Assembly: GCF_008386495.1 (NCBI RefSeq)
Contig: NZ_VTHJ01000062.1
Coordinates: 1 to 58,796, forward strand
From: Streptomyces tailanensis
GTDB lineage: Bacteria; Actinomycetota; Actinomycetes; Streptomycetales; Streptomycetaceae
Length of the DNA: 58,796 nucleotides
Direction: 5' to 3'
The notes beneath the pieces are model-generated. The model was not told the origin of the DNA and ran no database searches. It worked only from the letters and a program-made list of their open reading frames with translations. The position numbers and the translations under genes are program-made. Below are positions 44,573 through 53,103 of the stretch, in pieces; position 1 is the first letter of the stretch; every line of letters begins with the position of its first letter.

Positions 44573-46167
44573 TCACTGCTCGCGCAGCGGGATCGACACG
44601 TACGACGGGTCGTTCGGCGGCGAGGAGAAGGTCAGCTGCGCGCCGGTCGGGTTGTGCTCGATGTAGAGCGGGTCAACCTCCCCCACCGACGACCAGGGCG
44701 AGACGGTGGCCCGCCGGAACGTCGTAGGCCGTGGAGAACAACTCCAGGTCCACGCCGAACGGCTCGCCCGGTGTCTTCCCGTGGAAGGTGTACGGCGCGT
44801 TGCTGACCAGCTTGCCGAGGCCGAGCGGGCCCACGTCGTAGAGGTACGCGACGAGGGTGCCGCTCTCCTTGGTCGCGGTGACCGTGGTGTGCAGCTTCGC
44901 GGTGCCCCGCACGGCCTGCGCCTCCTTGTACTTCTCCGACTGCCACACGGCCGCGTAGCGGCGGGGGAGCAGCGGCATGGAGGCGATGGGCGGGAGCTGG
45001 GCCACCTGGTCCAGGACGCTGGACAGGAAGATGATCCCGCCGTTGGCGCCCGAGTCGACGTTCGCGCGGATCGTGGTGCCGCTCGTGAGGGCGATCTTCT
45101 TGCGGGTCGCGGTGACGGACTTCCAGTCCGGATAGCCCTCGAAGCCGCCGCCGGTACGGGACTTGAGCTGGACGGGCCGCTCGCGGTCGATGCCGTTGGC
45201 CGTGCCCTTGAGATGGTGGTCGAACCAGCGCCGGGTGTCCGTCCACACGTCGTTGGGCAGCCCGAACAGGCCGGTCGCCTCGGTGGTGGCGTGGTCGCCG
45301 GGCCGTAGCTCCAGCCGCTTGGGGCCGGTGAGCTTCTCGTAGAAGTCGGCGTACTGGTTGGGCGGGAAGATGGAGTCGCCCCAGCCGTTGGCGAGCATGA
45401 CCGCCGTGCCGTGGGCGTTGAGCCGGTCCACATAGGTCGCGGGGGAACGTTTCTTCCCCCAGGCGATCATCTCCTCCTCCTTCGCCAAGTTGGAGGCGAA
45501 GAAGTTCTTGAAGATCTCCTGGAGTTCGGGGCTCGGCCGGCCGGTGATCCGCCCGGCGCCGTCGAGGAGGGCGGCCGCCTGGGAGTGCTGGGTACGGCCG
45601 GAGTAGATCGAGTCGATCAGATCGCCCCACCCGCTCGGCGCGGCCACCACCTTGACCCGCTTGTCGTGCGCGGCGGCGAGCAGACTGATGCCCGCGCCGT
45701 ACGACAGCCCCGCCATGCCGATGTGCTCGGCGTCGGCCGGGGTGTGGGCGAGCGCCCAGTCGATCACCTCGGAGGCGTCGGCTATGTCGGGTGGACCCGC
45801 CACTTCTATGTACCCGCCGGACTCCCAGAAGCCGCGGGCGTTGTAACTGACCACCACATAACCGGCGTTGGCGAGCTTCTGCGCCTGTGCGAGGTATTCG
45901 ATCCGCGGGAGGCCCCAGCTCGTGGGGAGCACGAGGAGCGGGTACGTGCGGGTGGCGTCGGCCGGGGCGACGACGCCCGCCTTGAGGACCGTGCCGCCGT
46001 GGCCCTTGATGTCGACGAAGCGCGTGGTGGGCGCGCTCGTCGCGGCGGGGGCCGCCTGGGCCGCGGGAGCCGGCCCGAGGGCTGCCGGCGACCAGGGCGG
46101 TCGAGACGGCTCCCACGGCCGTCGTACGCAGTGCCCTGGGCCTGTTCGAGGTCTTGCCGTTTCTCAT
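44573..46167 (-). pseudogene. Secreted CocE/NonD-type (peptidase S15, Xaa-Pro-like) hydrolase with two frameshifts
   Basis: Translation needs two shifts. The start MRNGKTSNRPRALRTTAVGA gives a signal peptide that leaves frame near 46078-46085. One surplus base before GCCCTCGGG would restore ..GALGPAPAAQA. The body then runs open to 44673, with nucleophile elbow MAGLSYGAG, Asp in LANGWGD and His in PGDHATT. The frame breaks again in a GGGGG run (~44684-44690); removing one G restores GEVDPLYIEHN and the C-terminus ..SIPLREQ. Both shifts are single bases in GC-rich or homopolymeric sequence, so sequencing error is a real alternative to true decay. Confidence 0.75.
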
Positions 46168-46221
46168 GGGTCACACCTCACTCGTGTAAGTACAAAGTGA
46201 CCCGAAGGTAACCGGGGCTCC

Positions 46222-46245
46222 TTACTGGAGGTAACTCCCCAGTAA
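46222..46245. promoter_or_regulatory. Palindrome upstream of the S15-type hydrolase gene
   Basis: TTACTGG (46222-46228) and CCAGTAA (46239-46245) form a 7-bp inverted repeat 55 bp upstream of the start, and GGTAAC occurs twice nearby. Likely a regulator operator in the promoter; the regulator is unknown. Confidence 0.45.
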
Positions 46246-46288
46246 GTTACGTGAAGGTGACAATCGCCTCCCCGGCCCCGCCCGGCTG

Positions 46289-47047
46289 CTATGAGGTGCG
46301 ATGCGAGGCCGTCGCCGGAACCACCGCTGCCGCCGGTGTCTGGGCGGCGCGCGTGACGTCCGCGACGAGTTCGACGACATCGGGGCCGTACGCCTGGGAG
46401 TTGACGACCTTCAGCAGGAGGACGAAGGTGCCCGTGCCGTACTTGCGGAACAGCCGTTCGTGGTGACGGGCGAGATAGCGGGTGGCGGCCTGGTTGCTGA
46501 TGGCGCGCTGGCCGCAGAAGAGGAAGACGGGCCGGGACTGGTCCGGCTGGCCGGTGGTGAGCCGGGCCAGGATCACGTGTTCGTTGACGCCGGGTTCCAG
46601 GCGGTAGCGCTCGCTGCCGATCTGCAAGGCGCCCCGGTCGGGCCCCGGCTCGGGGTTGGTGTTGAAGCGGATGCCGGGGAGCATCGCGGCGAGGTGAGCG
46701 GCCACGCGGCGGTTCGAGCCGGGCCCGCCCACGCAGAACTCGGTGCGCTCGCCGAAGCCCTGCTGGGCGGCGTCCTGGGTGATGATCTGGGCGTGCGCAC
46801 CGCAGTCCTTGATGAGCGCGGAGAGTTCCAGCAGCGCGAACACGTCGAACCGGTGCACCGCCAGGTCCGCGCTGGACGGGTCGCGGTTGACCACCAGCAG
46901 GGACTCGGAGCTGTCGGGCAGTCCGAAGAACGTCTGCTTGCGGCGGAGCTTGCGCTTCCACAGGTAGGTCCGGACGAACCAGCCCAGCGAGGCACTGGTG
47001 CCCGCCGCGATCACGCCGAGGACGATATTGCGCACGTCGTCATTCAT
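46289..47047 (-). CDS. Membrane-anchored conserved hypothetical protein
   Basis: 252 residues from MNDDVRNIVLGVIAAG; a longer in-frame extension has no coding character. One N-terminal transmembrane segment (~7-27) is followed by a basic stop-transfer (WKRKLRRKQ). The ~220-residue soluble domain contains LLVVNRDPSS.., a CVGGPGSN turn and NSQAYGPDVVELV. This suggests a Rossmann-like fold facing the cytoplasm. No named family recognised. It is a stand-alone gene divergent from ggt. Confidence 0.75.
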   Translation of the reverse strand: MNDDVRNIVLGVIAAGTSASLGWFVRTYLWKRKLRRKQTFFGLPDSSESLLVVNRDPSSADLAVHRFDVFALLELSALIKDCGAHAQIITQDAAQQGFGERTEFCVGGPGSNRRVAAHLAAMLPGIRFNTNPEPGPDRGALQIGSERYRLEPGVNEHVILARLTTGQPDQSRPVFLFCGQRAISNQAATRYLARHHERLFRKYGTGTFVLLLKVVNSQAYGPDVVELVADVTRAAQTPAAAVVPATASHRTS

Positions 47048-47193
47048 GGCCGCGCATGGTAGCGGGCGCCGCGAAACGCCGCCCGAAGCCATGTCCGATT
47101 CACCGGCCTGTGATGCCTCCTGACGGGACCATGGCAACCGCGTTAGTCTGCGCGGACGGTCGTTGGCTGACGGTCGTTGACTGGAGGTTGTGG

Positions 47194-49002
47194 ATGCGTC
47201 TGCGTCGCCCTGTCGCGCGGAAACTGGCGGTTCTGGCGGCTTCGGCCACCGTGGTGTCGGTGGGGGCGGCGGCGCCACCGACCTCCACCGCGACGGACCC
47301 CGTCGAGAAGGTGCCGGTCGCCGTCGGTTACGGCGGTGTCGTCTCCAGCGTCGACCCGGACGCCTCGGCCGCCGGGATCGAGGTGCTGAAGAAGGGCGGC
47401 AACGCGGTGGACGCCGCCGTCGCCACGGCCGCCGCGCTCGGGGTCACCGAGCCCTACTCGGCCGGTATCGGCGGAGGCGGCTACTTCGTCTACTACGACG
47501 CGAAGTCCCGCAAGGTGCACACCATCGACGGCCGCGAGACCGCACCGCTGAGCGCCGACGAGAATCTCTTCCTGGAGAACGGCACGGCGATCCCCTTCGC
47601 GGAGGCCGTCACCAGCGGGCTCAGCGTCGGTACGCCCGGCACACCTGCCACCTGGCAGACGGCGCTGAGGAGTTGGGGCAGCAAGCCGCTCGCCAAGCTG
47701 CTGAAGCCCGCCGAGAAGCTCGCCCGGGACGGCTTCACCGTCGACGCGACCTTCCGCGCCCAGACCGCCTCCAACGAGGCCCGGTTCCGGAACTTCCCGG
47801 CCACCGTCGACCTGTATCTGCCCGGCGGTGAGCTCCCGGTCGTCGGCTCGACCCTCAAGAACCCCGATCTGGCCCGTACGTACGAGGAGCTGGGCCGCGA
47901 GGGCGTCGGTGCCCTCTACCGGGGCGACCTCGCCCAGGACATCGTCGACACGGTCAACAAGCCGCCGGTGGATCCGGGTTCGGGCTACAACGCCCGCCCC
48001 GGTGACCTGACGACGGAGGACCTCGCCGCGTACCGCACCAAGCGCCAGGCGCCCACGAAGGTGTCGTACCGGGGACTCGACGTCTACGGCATGGCCCCGT
48101 CCTCCTCCGGCGGCACCACGGTCGGTGAAGCGCTCAACATCCTTGAGCGGACCGACCTTTCGAAGGCGAGCGACGTCCAGTACCTGCACCGCTTCATCGA
48201 GGCGAGCCGTATCGCGTTCGCCGACCGCGGGCGGTGGGTCGGCGACCCCGCCTTCGAGGACGTACCGACCAAGGAACTGCTGTCGCAGCGGTTCGCCGAC
48301 TCACGCGAGTGCCTGATCAAGGACGACGCGGTGCTCACCAGCCCCGTAGCACCGGCCGACCCGCGCAACCCGGCGGCCTGCGCGACGGGCGGTACGGCGG
48401 CCCCGACGACGTACGAGGGCGACAGCACGACCCACCTCACGGTCGCCGACAAGTGGGGCAACGTCGTCGCGTACACCCTCACCATCGAGCAGACCGGTGG
48501 CAGCGGCATCACCGTGCCGGGCCGGGGCTTCCTGCTCAACAACGAGCTGACCGACTTCTCCTTCACCCCGGCCAACCCGGCGGTGCACGACCCGAACCTG
48601 CCCGGGCCGGGCAAGCGGCCGCGCTCGTCGATGTCGCCGACGATCGTGCTGGACCAGCACGGCAAGCCGGTCGTGGCGCTCGGCTCGCCCGGCGGCGCGA
48701 CCATCATCACCACCGTCCTGCAGACGCTCACCGGCTTCCTCGACCGGGGCATGCCCCTGGTCGACGCCATCGCCGCGCCGCGCGCCAGCCAGCGCAACCA
48801 GACCACGACCGAACTCGAACCGGGCCTGTGGACCAGCCCGTTGAAGACCGAGCTCGAAGCCATCGGCCACGGCTTCCGGCAGAACCCCGAGATCGGCGCG
48901 GTGGCCGCCGTCCAGCGTCTGTCGAACGGCAAGTGGCTGGCCGCCGCGGAGACGGTACGGCGTGGGGGTGGCGCGGCGATGGTCGTGCATCCCGCGAAGT
49001 AG
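47194..49002 (+). CDS. ggt: Gamma-glutamyltransferase
   Basis: 602 residues from the ATG preceded by GGAGG; upstream in-frame starts are rejected. A signal peptide (~1-27, KLAVLAASATVVSVGAAA) indicates export. The large-subunit region includes GGNAVDAAVA, GIGGGGYFVYYD and the glutamate-binding Arg in DGRETAP. Autoprocessing would occur before Thr412 in D-S-TTHLTVADKWGN, giving the small subunit with PRSSMSPTIV and GSPGGATIITTVLQ. It cleaves glutathione and other gamma-glutamyl bonds outside the cell. Complete and apparently functional. Confidence 0.96.
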   Translation: MRLRRPVARKLAVLAASATVVSVGAAAPPTSTATDPVEKVPVAVGYGGVVSSVDPDASAAGIEVLKKGGNAVDAAVATAAALGVTEPYSAGIGGGGYFVYYDAKSRKVHTIDGRETAPLSADENLFLENGTAIPFAEAVTSGLSVGTPGTPATWQTALRSWGSKPLAKLLKPAEKLARDGFTVDATFRAQTASNEARFRNFPATVDLYLPGGELPVVGSTLKNPDLARTYEELGREGVGALYRGDLAQDIVDTVNKPPVDPGSGYNARPGDLTTEDLAAYRTKRQAPTKVSYRGLDVYGMAPSSSGGTTVGEALNILERTDLSKASDVQYLHRFIEASRIAFADRGRWVGDPAFEDVPTKELLSQRFADSRECLIKDDAVLTSPVAPADPRNPAACATGGTAAPTTYEGDSTTHLTVADKWGNVVAYTLTIEQTGGSGITVPGRGFLLNNELTDFSFTPANPAVHDPNLPGPGKRPRSSMSPTIVLDQHGKPVVALGSPGGATIITTVLQTLTGFLDRGMPLVDAIAAPRASQRNQTTTELEPGLWTSPLKTELEAIGHGFRQNPEIGAVAAVQRLSNGKWLAAAETVRRGGGAAMVVHPAK

Positions 49003-49006
49003 TCCT

Positions 49007-51559
49007 CTATCCCGGGGCGGGCGGTGTCGTGCGGAAGGTGAGCCGTCCGTCCTCGGTCTCCGCCACCACCCGGCTGCCGGACGGCAGGTGGCCGTCCAGG
49101 AGCAGCCGGGACAGGGGGTTGTCGACCTCCCGTTGGATCGTGCGGCGCAGCGGGCGGGCGCCGTACTCGGGCTGGTGGCCGTGGCGGGCGAGCCAGTCGA
49201 CGGCCTGGTCGGTGAACTCGATGGTGACGTCCCGCTGGTGCAGCCGGTCCCGGGTGTGCTCCAGCAACAGGCCGGTGATCTGCCGTAGTTGGGCGTCGGT
49301 GAGCGGGCGGAAGACGACGATCTCGTCGACGCGGTTGAGGAACTCCGGCCGGAAGTGCTCGCGCAGCGGCCTGAGGATCCGCTCGCGCCGCTCCTCCTCG
49401 GCCGCCTCGGTGCCGCCCGCCGAGAAGCCCAGGCCGGCCCCGCCGCGGCCGATCGCCTCCGAGCCCAGATTGCTCGTCATCGCGATCACCGTGCTGGTGA
49501 AGTCGACCGTGCGGCCCTGGGAGTCGGTGAGCCGGCCGTCGTCGAGGACCTGGAGCAGGATGTTGAAGACGTCCGGGTGGGCCTTCTCGACCTCGTCCAG
49601 CAACAGCAGCGAGTACGGGTGCCGCCGTACGGTCTCCGTCAGCTGGCCGGCCGCCTCGTGGCCGACGTAGCCGGGCGGGGCGCCGACCAGCCGGCTGACC
49701 GTGTGCCGCTCCTGGTACTCGCTCATGTCGAGGCGCACCATCCGCTCCTCGCTGCCGAAGAGCGCCTCTGCGAGCGCGCGGGCCAGTTCCGTCTTGCCGA
49801 CACCGGTCGGGCCCAGGAAGAGGAAGCTGCCGATCGGCCGGTCGGGGCTGGAGAGCCCGGCGCGGGAGCGCAGTACGGCGTCGGCGACCACGTCCACCGC
49901 CTCGTCCTGCCCGACGACCCGCCGGTGCAGATACCGGGCCAGCCCGAGGAGCCGTTCCTTCTCCTCCCGGGTGAGGCTGCTGACGGGGATGCCGGTCTGC
50001 CGGGACACCACCTCGGCGATGTCCTCGGCGGTGACCTCCAGGCTCTGCCCGTCGTCGGCCTGTTCCTCGGCGTGCCCCTCGGTGATCCGGCTCTTCAACT
50101 CGCCGATCCGGTCTCGGAGCCGCGTGGCCTCCTCGTACTCCTCACTCGCGACCGCCTGGTCTTTGTCCCTGGTCAGCTGCTCGATCTCCCGCTCCAAGGC
50201 CCGCACGTCCGTGCCCTTCGTATGGGCCCGCAGTCGCACCCGGACCCCGGCCTGGTCCATCAGGTCGATGGCCTTGTCGGGCAGCCGGCGCTCGCTGAGG
50301 TAACGGTCGGAGAGGTCCACGGCGGCCGCGAGTGCCCCGTCGGTGTAGCGGACCTGGTGGTGGGCCTCGTACCGGTCCCGCAGACCGCGCAGGATCTCCA
50401 GGGCGTCGGCGGCGGACGGCTCGGAGACCTGCACCGGCTGGAAGCGGCGGGCCAGCGCCGCGTCCTTCTCGATCCGGCGGTACTCCTCCAGCGTCGTCGC
50501 GCCCACGATGTTCAGCTCGCCGCGTGCCAGGGCGGGCTTGAGGATGTTGCCCGCGTCCATCGTGCCGCTCTCGCCCGCCCCGGCGCCCACGACGGTGTGC
50601 AACTCGTCGATGAAGACGATCAGTTCCTCGGAGTGCGTGCGTATCTCGTCGACGATGTTCGTCAGCCGCTCCTCGAAGTCCCCGCGGTAACGGGTCCCCG
50701 CGACCACTCCGGACAGGTCCAGGGCGACCACCCGGCGCCCGGCGAGCACGTCGGGCACGTCCCCCTCCGCGATGCGCTGGGCCAGCCCCTCCACGACCGC
50801 GGTCTTGCCCACGCCCGCCTCGCCGATGAGGACCGGGTTGTTCTTGCCCCGCCGGGAGAGCACCTCCACGGTCTGCTCGATCTCCTCCTCCCGGCCGATC
50901 ACCGGGTCGATACGGCCCTGCCGTGCGAGATCGGTGAGATCGCGGCCGTACTTGTCGAGGGTCGGGGTGGGAGCGTGGCGCGGCATATCGGTGCGCGACT
51001 GCAGCCCGGGCGGCGTGCCCGCCGCCGGTGGTTCCGACGCCTCCGGCGGCAGCGCCGACGCCGGCAGTCGCGCGGCACCCAGGATGTGCCCGGCGGCCGA
51101 GTCCGGGTTCGCGGCGAGGGCGCTCAGGACGTGCTCGGGGCCTATGTAGCCGGAGCCGGTGGCCCGGGCCAGCTCATGGGCGTCCAGCAGGGCCCGCTTG
51201 ACCGCCGGCGTCAGGGCCAGCGAGTCCGGCGTCGGCCCCTGCCCGGGCCGGTGACGGACCGGGCCCGCCCGCTCGTCGATCTCACCGGCCAACGCGTCCG
51301 GATCGGCGCCCGCCCGGGCCACCAGGGACCGGGTCGGCTCGGCCTCGAGCGCGGCCCGCAGCAGATGCTGGGTGTCCAGGTCACTGCTGCCGTGCCGCGC
51401 CGCGTACGCCGCCGCGTCCGCCACCAGCTGCCGGGCCTGGCCGCTCATCAGCCGCCCGATCTCGATCCGCTGGGGGCGCGGTCCACCGAAAAAGTGTGCG
51501 AAGAACTCACTGAAGGGGTCGGGGCCATAGCCCTCGGGGCCCGGGAATCGGCTGTTCAT
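49007..51559 (-). CDS. ClpC-like AAA+ ATPase (Clp protease ATP-binding subunit)
   Basis: 850 residues from MNSRFPGPEGYG; the in-frame extension upstream lies in a dispersed repeat. The N-terminal Clp_N double repeat (~35-175) is followed by AAA-1 with Walker A GEAGVGKT and B VFIDELHT. A UVR-type middle coiled coil (YEEATRLRDRIGELK), shorter than in ClpB, comes next. AAA-2 has GPTGVGKT and LLLLDEVEKA, with the C-terminal D2-small domain at the end. This is a protein unfoldase for ClpP or a disaggregase. A Gly/Phe-rich head (EFFAHFFGG) distinguishes it from canonical ClpC. Convergent with ggt. Confidence 0.94.
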   Translation of the reverse strand: MNSRFPGPEGYGPDPFSEFFAHFFGGPRPQRIEIGRLMSGQARQLVADAAAYAARHGSSDLDTQHLLRAALEAEPTRSLVARAGADPDALAGEIDERAGPVRHRPGQGPTPDSLALTPAVKRALLDAHELARATGSGYIGPEHVLSALAANPDSAAGHILGAARLPASALPPEASEPPAAGTPPGLQSRTDMPRHAPTPTLDKYGRDLTDLARQGRIDPVIGREEEIEQTVEVLSRRGKNNPVLIGEAGVGKTAVVEGLAQRIAEGDVPDVLAGRRVVALDLSGVVAGTRYRGDFEERLTNIVDEIRTHSEELIVFIDELHTVVGAGAGESGTMDAGNILKPALARGELNIVGATTLEEYRRIEKDAALARRFQPVQVSEPSAADALEILRGLRDRYEAHHQVRYTDGALAAAVDLSDRYLSERRLPDKAIDLMDQAGVRVRLRAHTKGTDVRALEREIEQLTRDKDQAVASEEYEEATRLRDRIGELKSRITEGHAEEQADDGQSLEVTAEDIAEVVSRQTGIPVSSLTREEKERLLGLARYLHRRVVGQDEAVDVVADAVLRSRAGLSSPDRPIGSFLFLGPTGVGKTELARALAEALFGSEERMVRLDMSEYQERHTVSRLVGAPPGYVGHEAAGQLTETVRRHPYSLLLLDEVEKAHPDVFNILLQVLDDGRLTDSQGRTVDFTSTVIAMTSNLGSEAIGRGGAGLGFSAGGTEAAEEERRERILRPLREHFRPEFLNRVDEIVVFRPLTDAQLRQITGLLLEHTRDRLHQRDVTIEFTDQAVDWLARHGHQPEYGARPLRRTIQREVDNPLSRLLLDGHLPSGSRVVAETEDGRLTFRTTPPAPG

Positions 51560-51651
51560 CCTCCCGCGAGTGCCCTGTCGCTGCGCGGCTATGCGGGGGG
51601 TGCCGTTGGGGGTCGGGGTGCGTTTTTGGGTGCGGGTGCGTTGTGGTTGCT

Positions 51652-51745
51652 CGCGCAGTTCCCCGCGCCCCTGAAAGACACGGCCCTGCGGGCCGAAAAG
51701 CACGGGGCGCAGCCCCTGCTTTTCAGGGGCGCGGGGAACTGCGCG
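51652..51745. repeat. Large inverted repeat of a dispersed Streptomyces type
   Basis: The 25-bp arms 51652-51676 and 51721-51745 are perfect inverted copies (CGCGCAGTTCCCCGCG... core) around a 44-nt loop with further small stems. This sequence type is, from memory, highly repeated between Streptomyces genes. It sits between the starts of clpC-like and the end of map, where it could terminate map transcription. Confidence 0.75.
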
Positions 51746-51795
51746 ATCAGCCCTCACTCACCCGCAGTCCGAAGGCAGCCCGCAGTGCTATGGCG

Positions 51796-52563
51796 CTACC
51801 GCTCGGTGAGGACTCGGGGGCCGGAGTCCGTGATGGCCACCGTGTGCTCTGTGTGGGCGGCCCGTGACCCGTCGTTCGTTCGTAGGGTCCAGCCGTCGGG
51901 TGCCTCGTGGTACCCGTCCGTGCCGCCGCCGATCAGCATCGGCTCGATGGCCAGTACCAGGCCCGGCCGGAGGGGCAGGCCCCGGCCCGGGCGGCCCTCG
52001 TTCGGGACCGGAGGGTCCTCGTGCATGTGGCGGCCGATGCCGTGGCCGCCGAAACCGTCGGGGATGCCGTAGCCGGCGGTGCGGCAGACGGAGCCGATGG
52101 CGTGGGCGATGTCGCCGATGCGGTTGCCGACGACGGCTGCCTCGATCCCGGCGGTGAGGGCCCGCTCGGCGGTTTCGATGAGCCGCAGGTCGGCTGGGTG
52201 GGGCTCGCCGACAGTGAAGCTGATCGCCGAGTCCCCGGCCCAGCCGCCCAGTTCGGCGCCGCAGTCGATGGAGACGAGGTCGCCGTCGCGCAGCCGGTAC
52301 GAGGTCGGGATGCCGTGCACGATCGCGTCGTTGACCGAGGCGCAGATCACCGCGGGAAAGGGGACGGGCGCGAAGGAGGGCCGATAGCCCAGGAAGGGCG
52401 ACGAGGCGCCCGCCGCGCGCAGCACCTCACGTGCCACCTCGTCCAGTTCGAGCAGTGATACGCCCACGTCGGCGGCCTTGCGTACCGCGGTGAGCGCTTG
52501 TCCCACGACCTGTCCGGCCTCGTGCATCGCGTCGATGGACGCGTGCGTCTTGAGTTCCACCAT
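51796..52563 (-). CDS. map: Type I methionine aminopeptidase
   Basis: 255 residues, the compact bacterial type I form. Five metal ligands can be read: Asp in SIDCGAE, Asp in AGDSA, His in HGIGRHMHE, Glu in AIEPML and Glu in HTEHTV. It removes N-terminal Met from nascent proteins. Streptomyces carry more than one map; this one is divergent from a small XRE regulator. Its -10-like TATAGT lies only seven bases before the ATG, suggesting a leaderless or near-leaderless transcript. Confidence 0.95.
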   Translation of the reverse strand: MVELKTHASIDAMHEAGQVVGQALTAVRKAADVGVSLLELDEVAREVLRAAGASSPFLGYRPSFAPVPFPAVICASVNDAIVHGIPTSYRLRDGDLVSIDCGAELGGWAGDSAISFTVGEPHPADLRLIETAERALTAGIEAAVVGNRIGDIAHAIGSVCRTAGYGIPDGFGGHGIGRHMHEDPPVPNEGRPGRGLPLRPGLVLAIEPMLIGGGTDGYHEAPDGWTLRTNDGSRAAHTEHTVAITDSGPRVLTER

Positions 52564-52565
52564 GC

Positions 52566-52602
52566 CAATTACTATACCGCTAGATGCCCAATTAATATAC
52601 CG
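52566..52602. promoter_or_regulatory. Direct repeat overlapping the map / XRE promoters
   Basis: CAATTACTATACCG (52566-52579) and CAATTAATATACCG (52589-52602) repeat with a 23-bp period between the divergent genes. On the minus strand each contains a TATA(G/T)T -10-like hexamer. This is a strong candidate operator for the adjacent XRE protein, in an AT-rich island within GC-rich DNA. Confidence 0.6.
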
Positions 52603-52636
52603 GTCGCCTGGCGGGGGCCGGCATTAGACTGGGCTC

Positions 52637-52915
52637 ATGGTGCGCACCCCTCTCACCCCCGAAGAGCGTGAACGCGGCGAGCGGCTGGGCCGGTTGCTGC
52701 GCGAGGCCCGCGGCAGCCGCAGCATGGTGGAGATCGCCGCCGGCGCGGGCATCTCCGCCGAGACGCTCCGGAAGATCGAGACCGGCCGCGCCCCCACCCC
52801 GGCCTTCTTCACGGTCGCCGCCCTGGCCCGCACGCTGGGCCTGTCCATGGACGAACTCGCCGGCCAGTGCACACCGGTCGAGGTGGCGGCAACACCGGCC
52901 GCGGCGGTCGCCTGA
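52637..52915 (+). CDS. Small XRE-family transcriptional regulator
   Basis: 92 residues. A single HTH of the Cro/C1 type lies at ~15-75 (GRLLREARGSRSMVEIAAGAGISAE-TLRKIETGRAPTP..), followed by an Ala-rich tail. Divergent from map with 73 bp between starts; the spacer holds the CAATTAnTATACCG direct repeat. It probably controls map and itself. Confidence 0.9.
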   Translation: MVRTPLTPEERERGERLGRLLREARGSRSMVEIAAGAGISAETLRKIETGRAPTPAFFTVAALARTLGLSMDELAGQCTPVEVAATPAAAVA

Positions 52916-53103
52916 CCGTTCGTGCGGTCGCTTGGGGCCGATTTCGCGCACCTCGCCCCTACTTCGTCCTCACATCACGCACAGCCGCCGCTCGACCGCG
53001 CACAGCACACCGCGTCCACTTCGAAAACTTCGCGTAGCGCCGCTGTAACACAACTGGTGTTTTCTAGCGGACCGGAGCACTCCAGTCTGCCGGGGAGCAA
53101 GCG

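Noticed and set aside
49289..52072. 927-codon plus-strand open frame
   Set aside because: Antisense to the ClpC-like ATPase and map, both with full motif sets; Gly/Pro/Arg-rich with no domain.
53048..53062. Near-palindrome AACACAACTGGTGTT as an operator
   Set aside because: Only a short imperfect match upstream of an unknown gene; mentioned with that gene but not called as a site.
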